Source of the DNA: Chrysophaeum taylorii
Taxonomy: Eukaryota > Sar > Pelagophyceae > Pelagomonadales > Pelagomonadaceae
Direction: 5' to 3'
Length of the DNA: 64,000 nt
Assembly: GCA_029834535.1 (NCBI GenBank)
Contig: JAQMWT010000379.1
Coordinates: 248,001-312,000, forward strand
Numbering within the stretch: the stretch's first letter is position 1; each line of letters begins with the position of its first letter. Shown in pieces: positions 1 through 9,770 of the stretch. Under the pieces are notes generated by a model. The model did no database searches. It saw nothing but the letters and a program-made list of their open reading frames with translations, and was not told where the DNA came from. A program made the translations under genes and the position numbers.

Positions 1-2039
1 CACGCGCTTCACCAGTTTTGATCTTCTCCAACGCCGTTTCGACTCTGGCATCAGCGACGTCCGCCCTCGATGCTAAAATATCAGCGCGCGTGCGTGCAGC
101 ATCGACTTCCTTCAAAAGATCCGCTCTTTCTCTGGCTGCCGAACGTAGTTCGAAAGTATGTTGCTCACTTTTTGCGTGCTCTGCAGCGAGAGAGGCTTTC
201 AGCGACTCGATGGTGCTGGTGCATTTGAGAACCACCTCTTCGAGGTCACACGCCTTGGCGATCGCGTCGTCGCGGGCGCTTACGGCGACATTCGCGGAGA
301 TTGCGTCGGTGAGTTGTGCCGACAACGCAGCGGATTGCGCGTCAACATCTCGCTGATACTCCGCCATCTTGTCGGCTTGCTTGATATGCAGAGATGAAAC
401 CTCTTCCGCGAGCATCGCCGCTGCATCGCGAGATTGCTGGACGGATGCTTCGGCTGCGAGCAGCTGAGCGCGACCTTCCGAGGAGTCGCGTTCGCGTGCC
501 TGCTCTGCGGCCACGTTCCTTTCACACGCAGTAGCGAGGTCTCGCTCGAGGTTTTCGACGCGCGTGTTGAGGGTTTCAATAAGTTCCTCCTTGCTCTTTA
601 GCCGCTCCTGGACCTCGTGCCTTGCCGCGTCTGCGCCTTCAAGCGCTGCACGGGCGAACCTGTACGTGCTGTCATTCGGTGCGGCGCGTAACACAACGTA
701 CTCGAGTTCCTGGTGCAAGACCGCGGCGTCCTGGGTACCCTCCCTGGACACGATGGGCGTCAGTTGCTGCTTATGCGGTACGGATTCCTCTGCAATAGCT
801 TCCTTCTCGGCGACCCCAAGCGACGTGACTGCGGGCAGAATGTCCTGGACATCGTCGTCTTCGTCCGACATAATGTGCTCAAACGCGTCCGAAGGGGCGT
901 CACCTATGCGCATCGCATGAATTACAAAAGGCGGCAAAACAGAACCGACGCTCGGAGAACGAACCGTGTGCGAGAGCCGCCAAATGGGCATCCATTTTTG
1001 ACAGATGAGCCTCGAGGATCTTGACCTTGGCCTCGCTCGTTTCAAGCTCATCCAAAAGTTGCTTAACCCGAGCAGCACTGTCGTCGTTATGATCGCACCC
1101 AAAGTCATCCTGCTGATCTCCACTCGTCGAGACGGTCTCCGTTTGCACGCCGCTTTCAACACTTTTCCCGCCAGTGATCAGTGACTCCAGTTCAGCGTGC
1201 AAAGCTTTACCAACGGCTGTCGAGGCCTCGACGGTGTCGTGGAGGACCTCAAGCTCATCAGAATCCGACACACAGCTCCCCTCAGCATGCTTCAAGGCAG
1301 GAATAGCACGTTGCAGCGCCTCGGATTGTGCTTGGGCGGCCTCGCATCGCGCCTGCGATGTCGCTGCTCGGCACGATTCAGCGGCCAACGCGCTGCGCGA
1401 AGAATGCAGCTCGGCTCGCAGTCTCGAAATTGCGGCCACCTCGATGGCTTTCTCGACCATCCCGAGCGTGTCCGCCTCCCCGCGCGTCTGCGGGATAAAA
1501 TCTTCTTCGCGTTGTGACGGAAACAACACGTCGCGTTGGTTCGATTTGACCTCATTCGCGCCTATCGAACCAACCGTGTTCGACACCTCCAAGAGCCGAG
1601 CCTCGGCGGCTGCCGCGCGCGCGCAACTCCTATCCTCCGCATGCCGCAAGTTCTCGATTTCGGTACGTAGAGTAGAGACCTCGACATCGTAGGTAGCGCT
1701 TGAAGCCAGAGATTCTTGTAGCCGCTCGCACTCGGCCTCGGCTGCCATAGCTCTGGCCAACGCGGAGCCTCCCAATAACGCTGCGGCCGACTCCGATCGC
1801 TCTGTTAATGTCGGATCCTGGTCGCCAGCATGATCAAGATACTTTTTAAGCTCAAGCTCGGCTTTGGAGGCGCGCTCTTCAGCAACGTACAGCAATGAAC
1901 GCGTCTCGGCAATCCTCTTTACCAAAAAATCGATCTGCGACGTGCTCGGATTCGACTCGAGACTTTCTCCCGTGACGACTCGCCGTCGAAAGGCATCGCG
2001 ATGCTCTTCGCGCTTGCGCGCGAGCGCAGCCTCGTTCAT
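1..2039 (-). CDS. Coiled-coil protein, 5' part, runs off left edge
   Basis: Partial gene in two visible exons, 965-2039 and 1-903, which continues past the window edge. The 61-nt intron (904-964, GT...TAG) is inferred because the first-exon frame stops just beyond it. Joining after the first base of a Gly codon gives ...AHG|DAPSDAF... and restores a frame that stays open to base 1. The product is Ala/Glu/Arg/Leu-rich with long heptad-like stretches such as EELIETLNTRVENLERDLA and DLLKEVDAARTRADILAS, so it is predicted to be a rod-like coiled coil. The start is the first ATG, at 2037-2039 (MNEAALARKREEH); an upstream TTG is not a credible eukaryotic start. No enzymatic motif, signal peptide or membrane segment is visible. 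It is probably cytoskeletal, centrosomal or a scaffold, but it is not recognised as a named family. Confidence 0.72.
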
Positions 2040-3083
2040 TGCAACGAGCAAAGACAACTATGAGTAAAGCGTCGAGGATAGGAACCTCACATACTCCCGC
2101 CGGTTTTCAAACTAAAGTCCTACGGTTTCGCTTACCACCCCTGGATCCATTTCGCACCACCCCCTTTCAGCAGTCGACCTTCACTCCTGGATCCAATCCA
2201 CCTAACGGCCTGTGTCATCACGTTCGGGGCGGGGGACCAAACAACCTACGCGGCGGGGTGGGGTGGCTTCGAGCGAGGCGAGGGACTAGGAGAAGGGTCT
2301 AGGAGCAGGGTGGGGAGATGGGTTAGAGAGTCTTCGAGAGCGGTACCGACGACAGCAGGAGGGGCTTGCGATAGGGGGAAAGTAGAGCCAGCCATGCTAC
2401 TGAGGCGTAAATGGGAGTTTGGGTGGGGTGACGCAAGTTGGGTCGCTCTCACTCCCTCCTCTTGGCAGTCGACCTAAAAAGCCCCTTGATTCCGGAAGGT
2501 AGGCTCTCGTTTGCCGTTTCTGAAAGGAGGGGAAGACGAACGGAAGATATTCGGAAAGCCTCAGCCGCAGCACGCCTCACGGCCCTCCAACCTCTTGAGG
2601 CGACTGCAGGAGCTGTCTGTCGCAGCTAGATGGTAATAACCCGGAAGCGGAGTGCACCCGACAGCGCTGCCCTTCCCCCCGAGGCGCCAACTCCGGCGTT
2701 AACAACCTTAATAAGCTATGCGCCGAAGATAAACTTGAGACGGTACGAGTTTACAACTATAGCTTAGGCAAAGTTGTAGTTCCAAAGAACGCAAGTGAGG
2801 GGTGCTGAGTTGTTGTTCCACAAGAACGCAAGTGAGGAATAATGCAAGTGAGGGGTGCTGCTGGTGGACCGTGTCGTGGACACTTGGAGACTTAGGGACT
2901 TGAGCAAGGCACAGACGTGGCGCGCATGCCGTATACTGTGTTTTGCGAACTGGCATATCGGGCTAAACGACGTAAAGCCACGTCAAACAAGCACCAGCAG
3001 GAGGGAGGGGTTTCGTCGCGGTCATACAGGAGGTCTTTGTGCCATGGCCCGGAGTCTGTGCCATGTTCAAGGCGTCTTCGTGT
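2040..3083. other. Intergenic, no gene recognised; short direct repeats
   Basis: About 1 kb between two minus-strand genes. It should hold the promoter of the coiled-coil gene (right of 2039) and the 3' UTR of the PB1 gene (left of 3084). Only short unsupported frames are present. A partial direct repeat containing GCAAGTGAGG occurs three times between 2785 and 2860. I see no RNA gene or transposon remnant. Confidence 0.5.
2785..2860. repeat. Three imperfect copies of a 16-22 bp direct repeat
   Basis: Copies built on AGAACGCAAGTGAGG begin near 2785, 2822 and 2840 (the last as AATGCAAGTGAGG). The first and third also share GGTGCTG. The repeat lies in non-coding DNA upstream of the coiled-coil gene. 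Its function is unknown, and it could be a small decayed minisatellite. Confidence 0.6.
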
Positions 3084-4193
3084 CTAAAACGGCGGGGGGC
3101 CGAAATGCGCCGGCGGCGGATGCCCATGAGGCGGGAAGCCAAAAGGCGGCGGTGGGGGCGGATGATGGTGACCCGGATGATGGTGGCCGGGATGATGGTG
3201 ACCCGGATGATGGTGGCCGGGATGTTGGTGACCCGGATGATGGTGGCCCGGGCGATGGTGGTGGTGACGAGCCTTCTTGTTGAAGATGTACTGTTCAAAG
3301 GCCCAGCCAGCACCGCGGCCGGCACCGCGGCCCCCACAGAGGCCCCGGCCCCACTTTTTGTGACCAGCACCGCACTTGAGCTCCTTGGCCGCTGTGGCGC
3401 CGCCATCCTTGTAGGCCTTGCGCGCGTCTTGGACAGTCTTGACGAGCTTGAGCTTGACAAAGCGGTTGGGCGGGACGTCGAGGATGCGGAGCAGGGTGTG
3501 GATGACCGTGTCCGACATGGTGATGCCAAGAGCGCGGAGTGCCCCAACCACAACGTCCTCGTCCTCATCGACCTCTATCGGCATAGCCTCCGTCGCCTCG
3601 GCCTCCAGCGACAGCTTCGCGATCGGTTCGGAGATTGGTTCGGCAACAGGTTCCCAAGCATCTTCGTCCTTGTCATCGTCGCGGGTCGGCTCCTTTTTCT
3701 TTAGGGCATCGACGGGGGCCAGGCCATACTTGACGAGACGGCGGGGCTTGAGATCTAGAATCTCGAGCAGCAGCTTGATCTGGTCGGCCGGCGCCTCGAC
3801 CCCTTGGCGCGCGAGGGACCACTCCGCGTACGCAAACACGTCGTCCAACTCGGCGGGGAACTCCGGGCAGGGCGCGCGCGGCGTCCCAATGATCTTTAAC
3901 AGTTCTCCCCCGAAGCGCTGGGCGAGAGCGAGATCCCCGTCGGAACGAATGGAGATCTCGTCCGGGTCTCCCGGCAAAAAATACGTAAGCGCCACGTCTT
4001 TCGCGTCAAACAACTCCCCGAACTTTTCCGTTACCTTGTCCAGGCTCAGAGGTTCCTCCACCTCGGAGAGGCGGATCGACGGCCCGCACTCAAGCTTGAG
4101 CAGAACTTTGCCCGCCCCGGCATCGACCGCAGCTGTCGGGATGCGGGGCGACCACGACCCGCGGAAACGCACCTCCTCGTTCTTCGTCGACAT
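3084..4193 (-). CDS. PB1-domain protein with His/Pro-rich PGHHH repeat tail
   Basis: Single-exon gene of 369 residues. The first ATG in frame is at 4191-4193 (MSTKNEEV); frame upstream of it has only a TTG. Residues about 24-99 look like a PB1 domain: a Lys-bearing first strand (KVLLKLECG) and a later acidic OPCA-like segment (FLPGDPDEISIRSDGDLALA), so it may pair with other PB1 domains through both faces. Two related helical units follow, near residues 125-160 (LLLEILDLKPRRLVKYGL) and 225-255 (TLLRILDVPPNRFVKLKL), separated by an acidic linker. The C-terminus has a Gly/Arg-rich, Cys-containing stretch and then seven PGHHH-type pentapeptides and a Pro/Phe-rich end. Such His tails can bind metal or nucleic acid, but that is inference. 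A p62/NBR1-like scaffold role is possible, though no ZZ or UBA domain is seen. Confidence 0.8.
   Translation of the reverse strand: MSTKNEEVRFRGSWSPRIPTAAVDAGAGKVLLKLECGPSIRLSEVEEPLSLDKVTEKFGELFDAKDVALTYFLPGDPDEISIRSDGDLALAQRFGGELLKIIGTPRAPCPEFPAELDDVFAYAEWSLARQGVEAPADQIKLLLEILDLKPRRLVKYGLAPVDALKKKEPTRDDDKDEDAWEPVAEPISEPIAKLSLEAEATEAMPIEVDEDEDVVVGALRALGITMSDTVIHTLLRILDVPPNRFVKLKLVKTVQDARKAYKDGGATAAKELKCGAGHKKWGRGLCGGRGAGRGAGWAFEQYIFNKKARHHHHRPGHHHPGHQHPGHHHPGHHHPGHHHPGHHHPPPPPPFGFPPHGHPPPAHFGPPPF
3161..3270. repeat. 15-bp coding minisatellite (PGHHH), about 7 units
   Basis: Tandem 15-bp units of the form GATGATGGTGACCCG/GATGATGGTGGCCGG on the plus strand. They encode PGHHH, once PGHQH, in the minus-strand PB1 gene. 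The unit is a multiple of three, so copy-number change would alter tail length without shifting frame. Confidence 0.9.
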
Positions 4194-4410
4194 CTCCTCT
4201 TCTCGCTTCGTTTCGGTTATACCGTGGCCGAAGGATGCCTTGGGAGACACAACAACACCGACACTTACTCGGACTACTCGGTCAAGACGACTCTTGTCGA
4301 CTGATCGGGACTTGTTTTTTGGGCGCTGCACAAAAAACTTCAAGTCCCGCCGACAAATGAGTCATACAGAACGTCGCCGGACTGTTCTTACGATAGTTCC
4401 GTTGATGTTG

Positions 4411-7400
4411 TCATGTCATCGAGGATCGAGGGCGAGGATCGAGGGTCGACTCCCTGCTGGAGTGCCAGAATAGGAAAGCGAGGACGCACAGGAAGGCGAT
4501 GTTAATCAAGGTTGCCGCGTACACCCGGAATCGGAAGAGGCGCTGGAGAACGAGACTGACGACGCTCGCAGCGATGAAGGCTATCGTGTGTGGCACCGAC
4601 AACACGTTTGGTCGAATAGCAACGACGTCCTGCTTTGATGATGATGATTCTTGTTGATGATGTGTTTCTAGGTGGGGCGCAGCCTGGTGCAACTTGGTGA
4701 GGGCGTCGCGGACCTGCTTCCGCACGTCCGGTTCGGAGTCCGCGAGCACTGTCTCGGCGACCATGGGATCTGAGATGTGCTTGGCAAGGAAGAGGATCAT
4801 TTGCGCGGCGAGCGCGCGGGCTCCAACGGTGCGGGCCACTTGCAACGTCGTCAGTGCATCCTCGACCGATACGACGGCGGTCGCGAGCGCACTCTCGCAC
4901 GTGAGCTTGGTGCGAACAAGTTCGTAACGGTCTGCCGCCACGAGATCCTTGAGAAGCTGGTTGACGTCGCCTTCGGCGAGGACGTCTGTGTAGAGGTGGT
5001 TCAACAACCGAAGCATGCTGATGTAAGCGTCCGGGACCTCGACCTTAACTGGAGAGGCGACCCCCGAGGCTCGATTGTCAACTTCGCGCATCCCGCTCGA
5101 AAACATGGCGCGGAAATAGTCCGACCGTTTTGCCAGAACAAAGCGATGCACGTTGATGGGGCGACGTTCGGCTACGATCTTCACGTCAGAAAATGAGTCG
5201 TCGCCTATCATGCTCGCGAAATCGCTCGTGAACGTCGACGCCAGGGACACGTCTTCTTTGGCGGGGGTCTCTGCGAGCAGCGCGGTTCGGCCCGAGAGGC
5301 AGATTTGCCTGAGTCTTGTGACCCCATATCTCTTAGCCGCGTCGCCAAGCTCATTCAAGAAAGAGGGGTGAGTGATGCCGTTTCGGGATTCGAAGACGTC
5401 GTCGCAGTAGACATACTCGAGCAACGCGTGCGCCACAGCCGGGCTTAAGTCTGGTACCAGAAGCTGGAGGACGTCGTCGTCCGCGCCGTCTTCGCGCCGC
5501 TCGAGGAGAATGAGTTCCGCGAACAGCGGACTTCGCCGCGATAGCACCGCCAAATGCGCACAGAGCGGTGCGCCGCCGCCGGGGATGAGGATGCAGTCTA
5601 CACCGTAGAGTGAGACTAGAGTCGACACCAATTCGGGCGAGTCGACGGCGTCGTCCCGGCTGGTCAAGTATTTCGTGGCCGCGAGGATGTCTTCGTAGAG
5701 AGCGCGCCCGAGTGTTTGGGTGGCACGAGGGCCCGACAAGAGCATGACAGTGTGCTGACCGCCACACGCGACATCCCTCACTGTTGCCTGTATCTCTGGA
5801 AGCCAAAGCGCGTTTGGTTCCCTTGGAGTGTGGACCGTCGCCGACCCGCTCGCGGTGGCCAACATGCGCTCGATCGCCAAGTCCATCTCGTAGTTGCGCG
5901 ATGCGGTCTCGCTCGCTGCCTCAGTGCGCACCTGAGCTGTTGTCGTGTTACTCACTGTTGCCAACCCATCTCCACAAATAAGCACACCATCGTCGACCGT
6001 TCGGAAGACAGTATGGCGCTCGCCGCAGGCCGCGGCCTTGATGCGAGAGGTACACCTCAGACAGCGCGGCCATGTCCAACAGCTCTCGTTGTTCATAGAA
6101 TGAATTTGGTCGTCGATCCCACGTCGCTTGCTTTCGAGGACTCGCCTCGTCATAAGATCCGTGGTGCTCGCTAACGGTCGCTGTCTCACTGCATCGCCGT
6201 GTCCGAGCGGTGCTCCACCCCCAGCACCACCACCCCACGTCCACGCTTTTCCTTCAGAGTCAACGACCACAGAGTGCGTCGGTCCGCACGCGACGGCGGT
6301 CGCGATCACGCCCTCCGAAAGAAAGACGCGCACCGGGATCATCTCGTCGTCATATTCGCCGTTGGAACCTCGTGGACCCAATCCGAGTTGACCGCTCGTG
6401 TTTTGGCCCCACGCGTACACGCGGCCGCCTACGGTGACCGCGAGCGCGTGCGACTCGCCGCACGATACGCGGCTCCACCGCGGCGCCGCGCTCGTTTTGC
6501 GAACGGTCGGGTCGGTGATGTCATTTCGGGTGACATCTTTGGTGACCTTGGCAACGACTTTCATTCGTTTCGGGTACAATTGGTACAACGCCAGCCGCCT
6601 CCGATCTTCGTACGGCGAGCGGGCTACTTGCGTCATCAAGGGAATCGCGCCTAGGCCAAGCCGACCGCCTGCCCAGATACCCCAAGAGTATGCCGTCCCT
6701 TTGTAATCAAGTGCGACGCAGAAGCTCCCGCCAGCAGCGACGTTTGAAAATTTTGTTTCAGATGACTTATCGTCGTCATCGTCCCGTCGGAGGTGGATCC
6801 GTCGAGGCCGCGTGACCGGGACGGTCGTTCTGTGACCTGTCGCGACGCCAAACCCCCACGTGTAGAGCGCCCCGTCAACGCTGACAGCTGCAGAATGCGC
6901 GCCGAAAATATCGGCACCGGCGGCGACACGCAACATCTCGACGGGTTGGTTGTCTGGCCATGCCACCGGCGCCAACTGTGGCACCCGACCCCGCCCGTCG
7001 ACACCGCAAGCGCCGTCTTCGTTGTCGCCGCACGCAAACAGTCGCCGATGCCACGTGAGTACGAGCGTGTGGCGCGCGCTGCACGCGACCGTGCGCACAT
7101 TTTCGAATGGCATCTCGTGCATTAGAATATGCGCGGGTGTCGGAACGATGGCCCCCGTCTCCTCGGTGCCCAAGCAGCTCCGAGGGTTTTCGCCCCAGCC
7201 GTAGAGACTGGCCGTCGCAGCGCGCCGAGGAGGCTCCTCGTCGCCTGGAACAACGTTGTCGTCTGGTTCGTCCGACTCGAGCGCGTCCGTGGATCGAACC
7301 TTGAGCCAAGAAGGTGGCAGAGGCACCAAGGGGACCTTGATGCCGTTGGCTACCACCGGATTCAGAGCACATTTGGTGAACACCGAACAAATTAAGACAA

Positions 7401-7995
7401 TTTCGCCTCCTGTGACCCCGTCTGGCGGCACCGCGACCGTGAGATATCTCGTCGCGCACATTTCCATGCCCAGTAGCTGCCTGTCGTTCGCATCGGTCCA
7501 CCGCGCCACGCCTACGCGAACCACGACGCGCATCTCCGATGGCTTTCCTTTCTCAACACGGGCGCCAAGACGACTGTCGCGCATGAATTCGAAACGTCGC
7601 AACAGCGGTACAATCACTGCGGCGGGATCGTTCCGCCGTACCGCGCGAGCGAGGACGCGAGCGCATACCGTCGCGACGTCGCGCGCGGTTTCCCCGAGGC
7701 TATCGTCGGCGTCGTGCAGCGCGGCGGCCAAGTCATCCAGCAGGGAAGCGCCGTCATCGGGCGTCGTCGTCTCTCGAAACCGTCGACCCGCCAAGTCCTC
7801 GACTTGGACTTGGATGTCACCGCCGCCCAGAGCATGGTGAAAATCGTCGACAGCTGGAAGGGCATCATCATCATCATCATCATCATCATCCTGAGGTTTG
7901 ACGCGAACGCAGACTGGTGGCTCGCACGAAAAACTCCGTTTGAGCACTTGGAGCGGCGATGCTCCTGTCTCAAGAACGAGGTCGCGCGGAATCAT
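4411..7995 (-). CDS. RCC1-repeat protein with two BTB domains and C-terminal membrane segments
   Basis: Single exon, 1,194 residues, starting at the ATG at 7993-7995 (MIPRDLVLETG). A poly-Asp run lies near residue 40. From about 260 to 745 there is an RCC1-type propeller, recognised by repeated blade motifs such as LYGWGEN, LFACGDNEDGACG, LYTWGFG, YAWGQNTSGQLGLG and HTVMLLS. A degenerate BTB/POZ domain follows at about 795-885 (ILIPGGGAPLCAHLAVLSRR), then a canonical one at about 935-1050 (SFSDVKIVAERRPINVHRFVL, here the first 20 residues matter most). Two hydrophobic stretches near 1132-1148 and 1155-1176 end the protein (VYAATLINIAFLCVLAFLFW), suggesting a tail-anchored or hairpin membrane protein. 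BTB proteins often serve as CUL3 adaptors, and RCC1 propellers bind chromatin, GTPases or substrates; which applies here is unknown. The start is 38 bp from that of the divergent PSF1 gene. Confidence 0.9.
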   Translation of the reverse strand: MIPRDLVLETGASPLQVLKRSFSCEPPVCVRVKPQDDDDDDDDDALPAVDDFHHALGGGDIQVQVEDLAGRRFRETTTPDDGASLLDDLAAALHDADDSLGETARDVATVCARVLARAVRRNDPAAVIVPLLRRFEFMRDSRLGARVEKGKPSEMRVVVRVGVARWTDANDRQLLGMEMCATRYLTVAVPPDGVTGGEIVLICSVFTKCALNPVVANGIKVPLVPLPPSWLKVRSTDALESDEPDDNVVPGDEEPPRRAATASLYGWGENPRSCLGTEETGAIVPTPAHILMHEMPFENVRTVACSARHTLVLTWHRRLFACGDNEDGACGVDGRGRVPQLAPVAWPDNQPVEMLRVAAGADIFGAHSAAVSVDGALYTWGFGVATGHRTTVPVTRPRRIHLRRDDDDDKSSETKFSNVAAGGSFCVALDYKGTAYSWGIWAGGRLGLGAIPLMTQVARSPYEDRRRLALYQLYPKRMKVVAKVTKDVTRNDITDPTVRKTSAAPRWSRVSCGESHALAVTVGGRVYAWGQNTSGQLGLGPRGSNGEYDDEMIPVRVFLSEGVIATAVACGPTHSVVVDSEGKAWTWGGGAGGGAPLGHGDAVRQRPLASTTDLMTRRVLESKRRGIDDQIHSMNNESCWTWPRCLRCTSRIKAAACGERHTVFRTVDDGVLICGDGLATVSNTTTAQVRTEAASETASRNYEMDLAIERMLATASGSATVHTPREPNALWLPEIQATVRDVACGGQHTVMLLSGPRATQTLGRALYEDILAATKYLTSRDDAVDSPELVSTLVSLYGVDCILIPGGGAPLCAHLAVLSRRSPLFAELILLERREDGADDDVLQLLVPDLSPAVAHALLEYVYCDDVFESRNGITHPSFLNELGDAAKRYGVTRLRQICLSGRTALLAETPAKEDVSLASTFTSDFASMIGDDSFSDVKIVAERRPINVHRFVLAKRSDYFRAMFSSGMREVDNRASGVASPVKVEVPDAYISMLRLLNHLYTDVLAEGDVNQLLKDLVAADRYELVRTKLTCESALATAVVSVEDALTTLQVARTVGARALAAQMILFLAKHISDPMVAETVLADSEPDVRKQVRDALTKLHQAAPHLETHHQQESSSSKQDVVAIRPNVLSVPHTIAFIAASVVSLVLQRLFRFRVYAATLINIAFLCVLAFLFWHSSRESTLDPRPRSSMT
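7862..7890. repeat. (CAT)n / poly-Asp microsatellite
   Basis: Nine to ten consecutive CAT triplets on the plus strand encode the poly-Asp run near the N-terminus of the RCC1-BTB protein. Confidence 0.95.
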
Positions 7996-8033
7996 CAGAA
8001 TCGTCGTCGGCGTTAAGGCGGAGGAGGGCAAGG
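7996..8033. promoter_or_regulatory. 38-bp gap between divergent start codons
   Basis: Only 38 bp separate the ATG of the RCC1-BTB gene (minus) from the chosen ATG of PSF1 (plus). If both starts are right, transcription start sites must lie inside or across the opposite gene, so promoters overlap. No TATA box is visible. Confidence 0.45.
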
Positions 8034-8627
8034 ATGCGTAGCACAGGCACGAAGAAGCTGCTCGCGAGCATCAAGCGTGCCAAAGGTAATCCGTCGATCC
8101 CGCTCTCGCCGTACGATGACGAGACGATCCGCGCGATCGTGGCGGAGTGCAGGACGCTGCACGACGAGATTTTGGAGCTCATGAAGGGCGAGGACACCAA
8201 GCTCGACGAGCTGTCCGACGGCTTGAAGTCGACCCTCGTCATCCGGCATCAGACCATATTGCGGAACAAGCAGTGCACGTTGGCCTACCTCCAGCATCGG
8301 CTCGAGGCCCTGTGCGCGTTGCGACTGGAGGTCGGCCTGAACGTGCCCGAGAAGATTCGGGAGAACACGAGCCAGCTCGAGGCTGCGTTTCTAACCGACT
8401 ACGACAAAATCTTGAGCGATTACATGCGGGCCGTCGACCTCGACCTGACAGCATCGCAGAGGCCGCCCAAAGACCTCTTTGTCGAAGTTCGCGCCAACAC
8501 GGACTGCGGCGAGATCGTGACCGAACAGAGCGGCGTCGTCGACCTCGCCAAGGGCACTTCCCATTACCTCCGCGCCGCCGATGTCGAGGATCTGGTCAAG
8601 CAGGGCCTCCTCGAGCACGTCGGCTGA
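8034..8627 (+). CDS. PSF1: DNA replication complex GINS subunit PSF1
   Basis: Predicted 197-residue PSF1 (GINS1), a subunit of the GINS tetramer that joins MCM2-7 and CDC45 in the CMG replicative helicase in the nucleus. Family match is clear along the length. The alpha-helical domain has the block IRHQTILRNKQCTLAYLQHR, which parallels IKFRHCSLLRNRRCTVAYL of animal PSF1. The C-terminal B domain has PPKDLFVEVRANTDCGEIVT and ends DLVKQGLLEHVG, as in other eukaryotes. Length is close to the human 196 residues. The ATG at 8034 is chosen over one at 7959 because the latter lies inside the opposite gene and adds only a Ser/Arg-rich leader. The stop is 69 bp from the convergent OTU gene. Confidence 0.95.
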   Translation: MRSTGTKKLLASIKRAKGNPSIPLSPYDDETIRAIVAECRTLHDEILELMKGEDTKLDELSDGLKSTLVIRHQTILRNKQCTLAYLQHRLEALCALRLEVGLNVPEKIRENTSQLEAAFLTDYDKILSDYMRAVDLDLTASQRPPKDLFVEVRANTDCGEIVTEQSGVVDLAKGTSHYLRAADVEDLVKQGLLEHVG

Positions 8628-8678
8628 AAAATATCCTATCCTTTTTTTTTTTTTGTTCGTTAAATTGTAATAATAACC

Positions 8679-8697
8679 ATCATCATCATCATCATCC
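8679..8697. repeat. (CAT)n microsatellite between convergent genes
   Basis: About six CAT triplets lie directly beside the stop codon of the OTU gene. A run of about 15 T residues (8641-8655) lies nearby in the PSF1 3' UTR. Confidence 0.85.
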
Positions 8698-9770
8698 TAG
8701 ATCCGGAGTGCTCCGAGGGCTGCCGCGGTGACCGGAAGCGTTGTGGGCGCAGCGACTTGCCCCTGTTGTTGTTGTTCATCGCGACGCCGCTGCTGCTGGT
8801 GCTCTTGGCGGACCTTCTTGAGGTCGGCAGGTCGGCAGCATTTTTTATACGGACGGCCCGAGCCGCACTTGCATGGGCCGCCCCGAGTCTGCACCGAGGC
8901 CCTCGGATGCTGCGGCTGTCGCCTCGGCTCGTCGTTTCCAATTCGTCGTCTCGTGGACGGGTCCTCGTCGCTGTCGCTGCTCACGCCGAGGCGATCGAGC
9001 GTGCCGTTCGTTCGGTGTTCGACGAGAAGTTCGACGGAATCGTCGATGCTGGCGTCGGTCGCGGCCAGAGCCGCGCGCACGGCCGCCACGGGGGCCCAAG
9101 GCGCGGCTCGCGAGAGCGTCTCCTCCGGCGTAGGACCGTCGTCGTCCGTCTCGAGGTGGGGAAGGCCTTTCGGCGGGCGGCCGAGGCCGGGGTCGTCGAG
9201 AAGGCGCACGCTGTTGTAGTGGGACTCGCCGTGAAAAGACAGGTGCAGCGTCCTCGTCGCGCCGCGACAACGGATCTCGTAGCGCGGACTCGAAAGCTGG
9301 TGGACGACGACGTGCGATTTAAACAGCATCGACGCTGCGACCATCTCCAAATTGCCGCCCCACTCGCCGTCGGTGCGCATGCGCGCCACGTAGTCATCAA
9401 AAGGTTCGTCGTCTTCGACAAAGTGCTCGAAGTGCTCTCGTTCCTCCTCCTCGAACCGCGCGATTTTCGACCGCAGCTCGAAGTGACCTTTGCCCTCGTT
9501 TCCGTAAAGCTGGTCCTCCAGCGATCGGAAGAGGCAGTTTCCGTCGCCGTCCATCACCGCGATTCCAAGACCCAGCTCCGACAATTGCGACCGGAACAGC
9601 TTGTCCTCGTCGCTGCTGTGCCGCTTGCCGCGCTTCTTCTTCGCCTCCTTCTTCGCCTCGCGCCGAGCCAACCGCTGCTCGCGCACTTCGCGCGCCTCGC
9701 GATCCCTATTTCCCTCCTCCTCCTTCCGCACCCTCTTCTCATGCCGTCGCGATGCCTTTTGCTTCCCCAT
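8697..9770 (-). CDS. OTU-family deubiquitinase with UBA-like region and SEC-C zinc motif
   Basis: Single exon, 357 residues. After a highly basic, charged N-terminus (1-55), an OTU cysteine-protease domain spans about 65-190. It has the catalytic Asp-Gly-Asp-Gly-Asn-Cys loop (Asp76, Cys79, in VMDGDGNCLFRSL) and the catalytic His in HYNSVRLL (His184), so it should be active against ubiquitin chains. Residues about 218-252 form a short helical UBA-like segment, as in OTUD3-type enzymes. A SEC-C zinc motif follows: Cys300, Cys302, Cys311 and Cys312 in PCKCGSGRPYKKCC. The OTU-UBA-SEC-C order matches plant OTU7-type deubiquitinases. The last 45 residues are Gln/Arg-rich. The start is the ATG at 9768-9770 (MGKQKASRR). 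Confidence 0.93.
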   Translation of the reverse strand: MGKQKASRRHEKRVRKEEEGNRDREAREVREQRLARREAKKEAKKKRGKRHSSDEDKLFRSQLSELGLGIAVMDGDGNCLFRSLEDQLYGNEGKGHFELRSKIARFEEEEREHFEHFVEDDEPFDDYVARMRTDGEWGGNLEMVAASMLFKSHVVVHQLSSPRYEIRCRGATRTLHLSFHGESHYNSVRLLDDPGLGRPPKGLPHLETDDDGPTPEETLSRAAPWAPVAAVRAALAATDASIDDSVELLVEHRTNGTLDRLGVSSDSDEDPSTRRRIGNDEPRRQPQHPRASVQTRGGPCKCGSGRPYKKCCRPADLKKVRQEHQQQRRRDEQQQQGQVAAPTTLPVTAAALGALRI

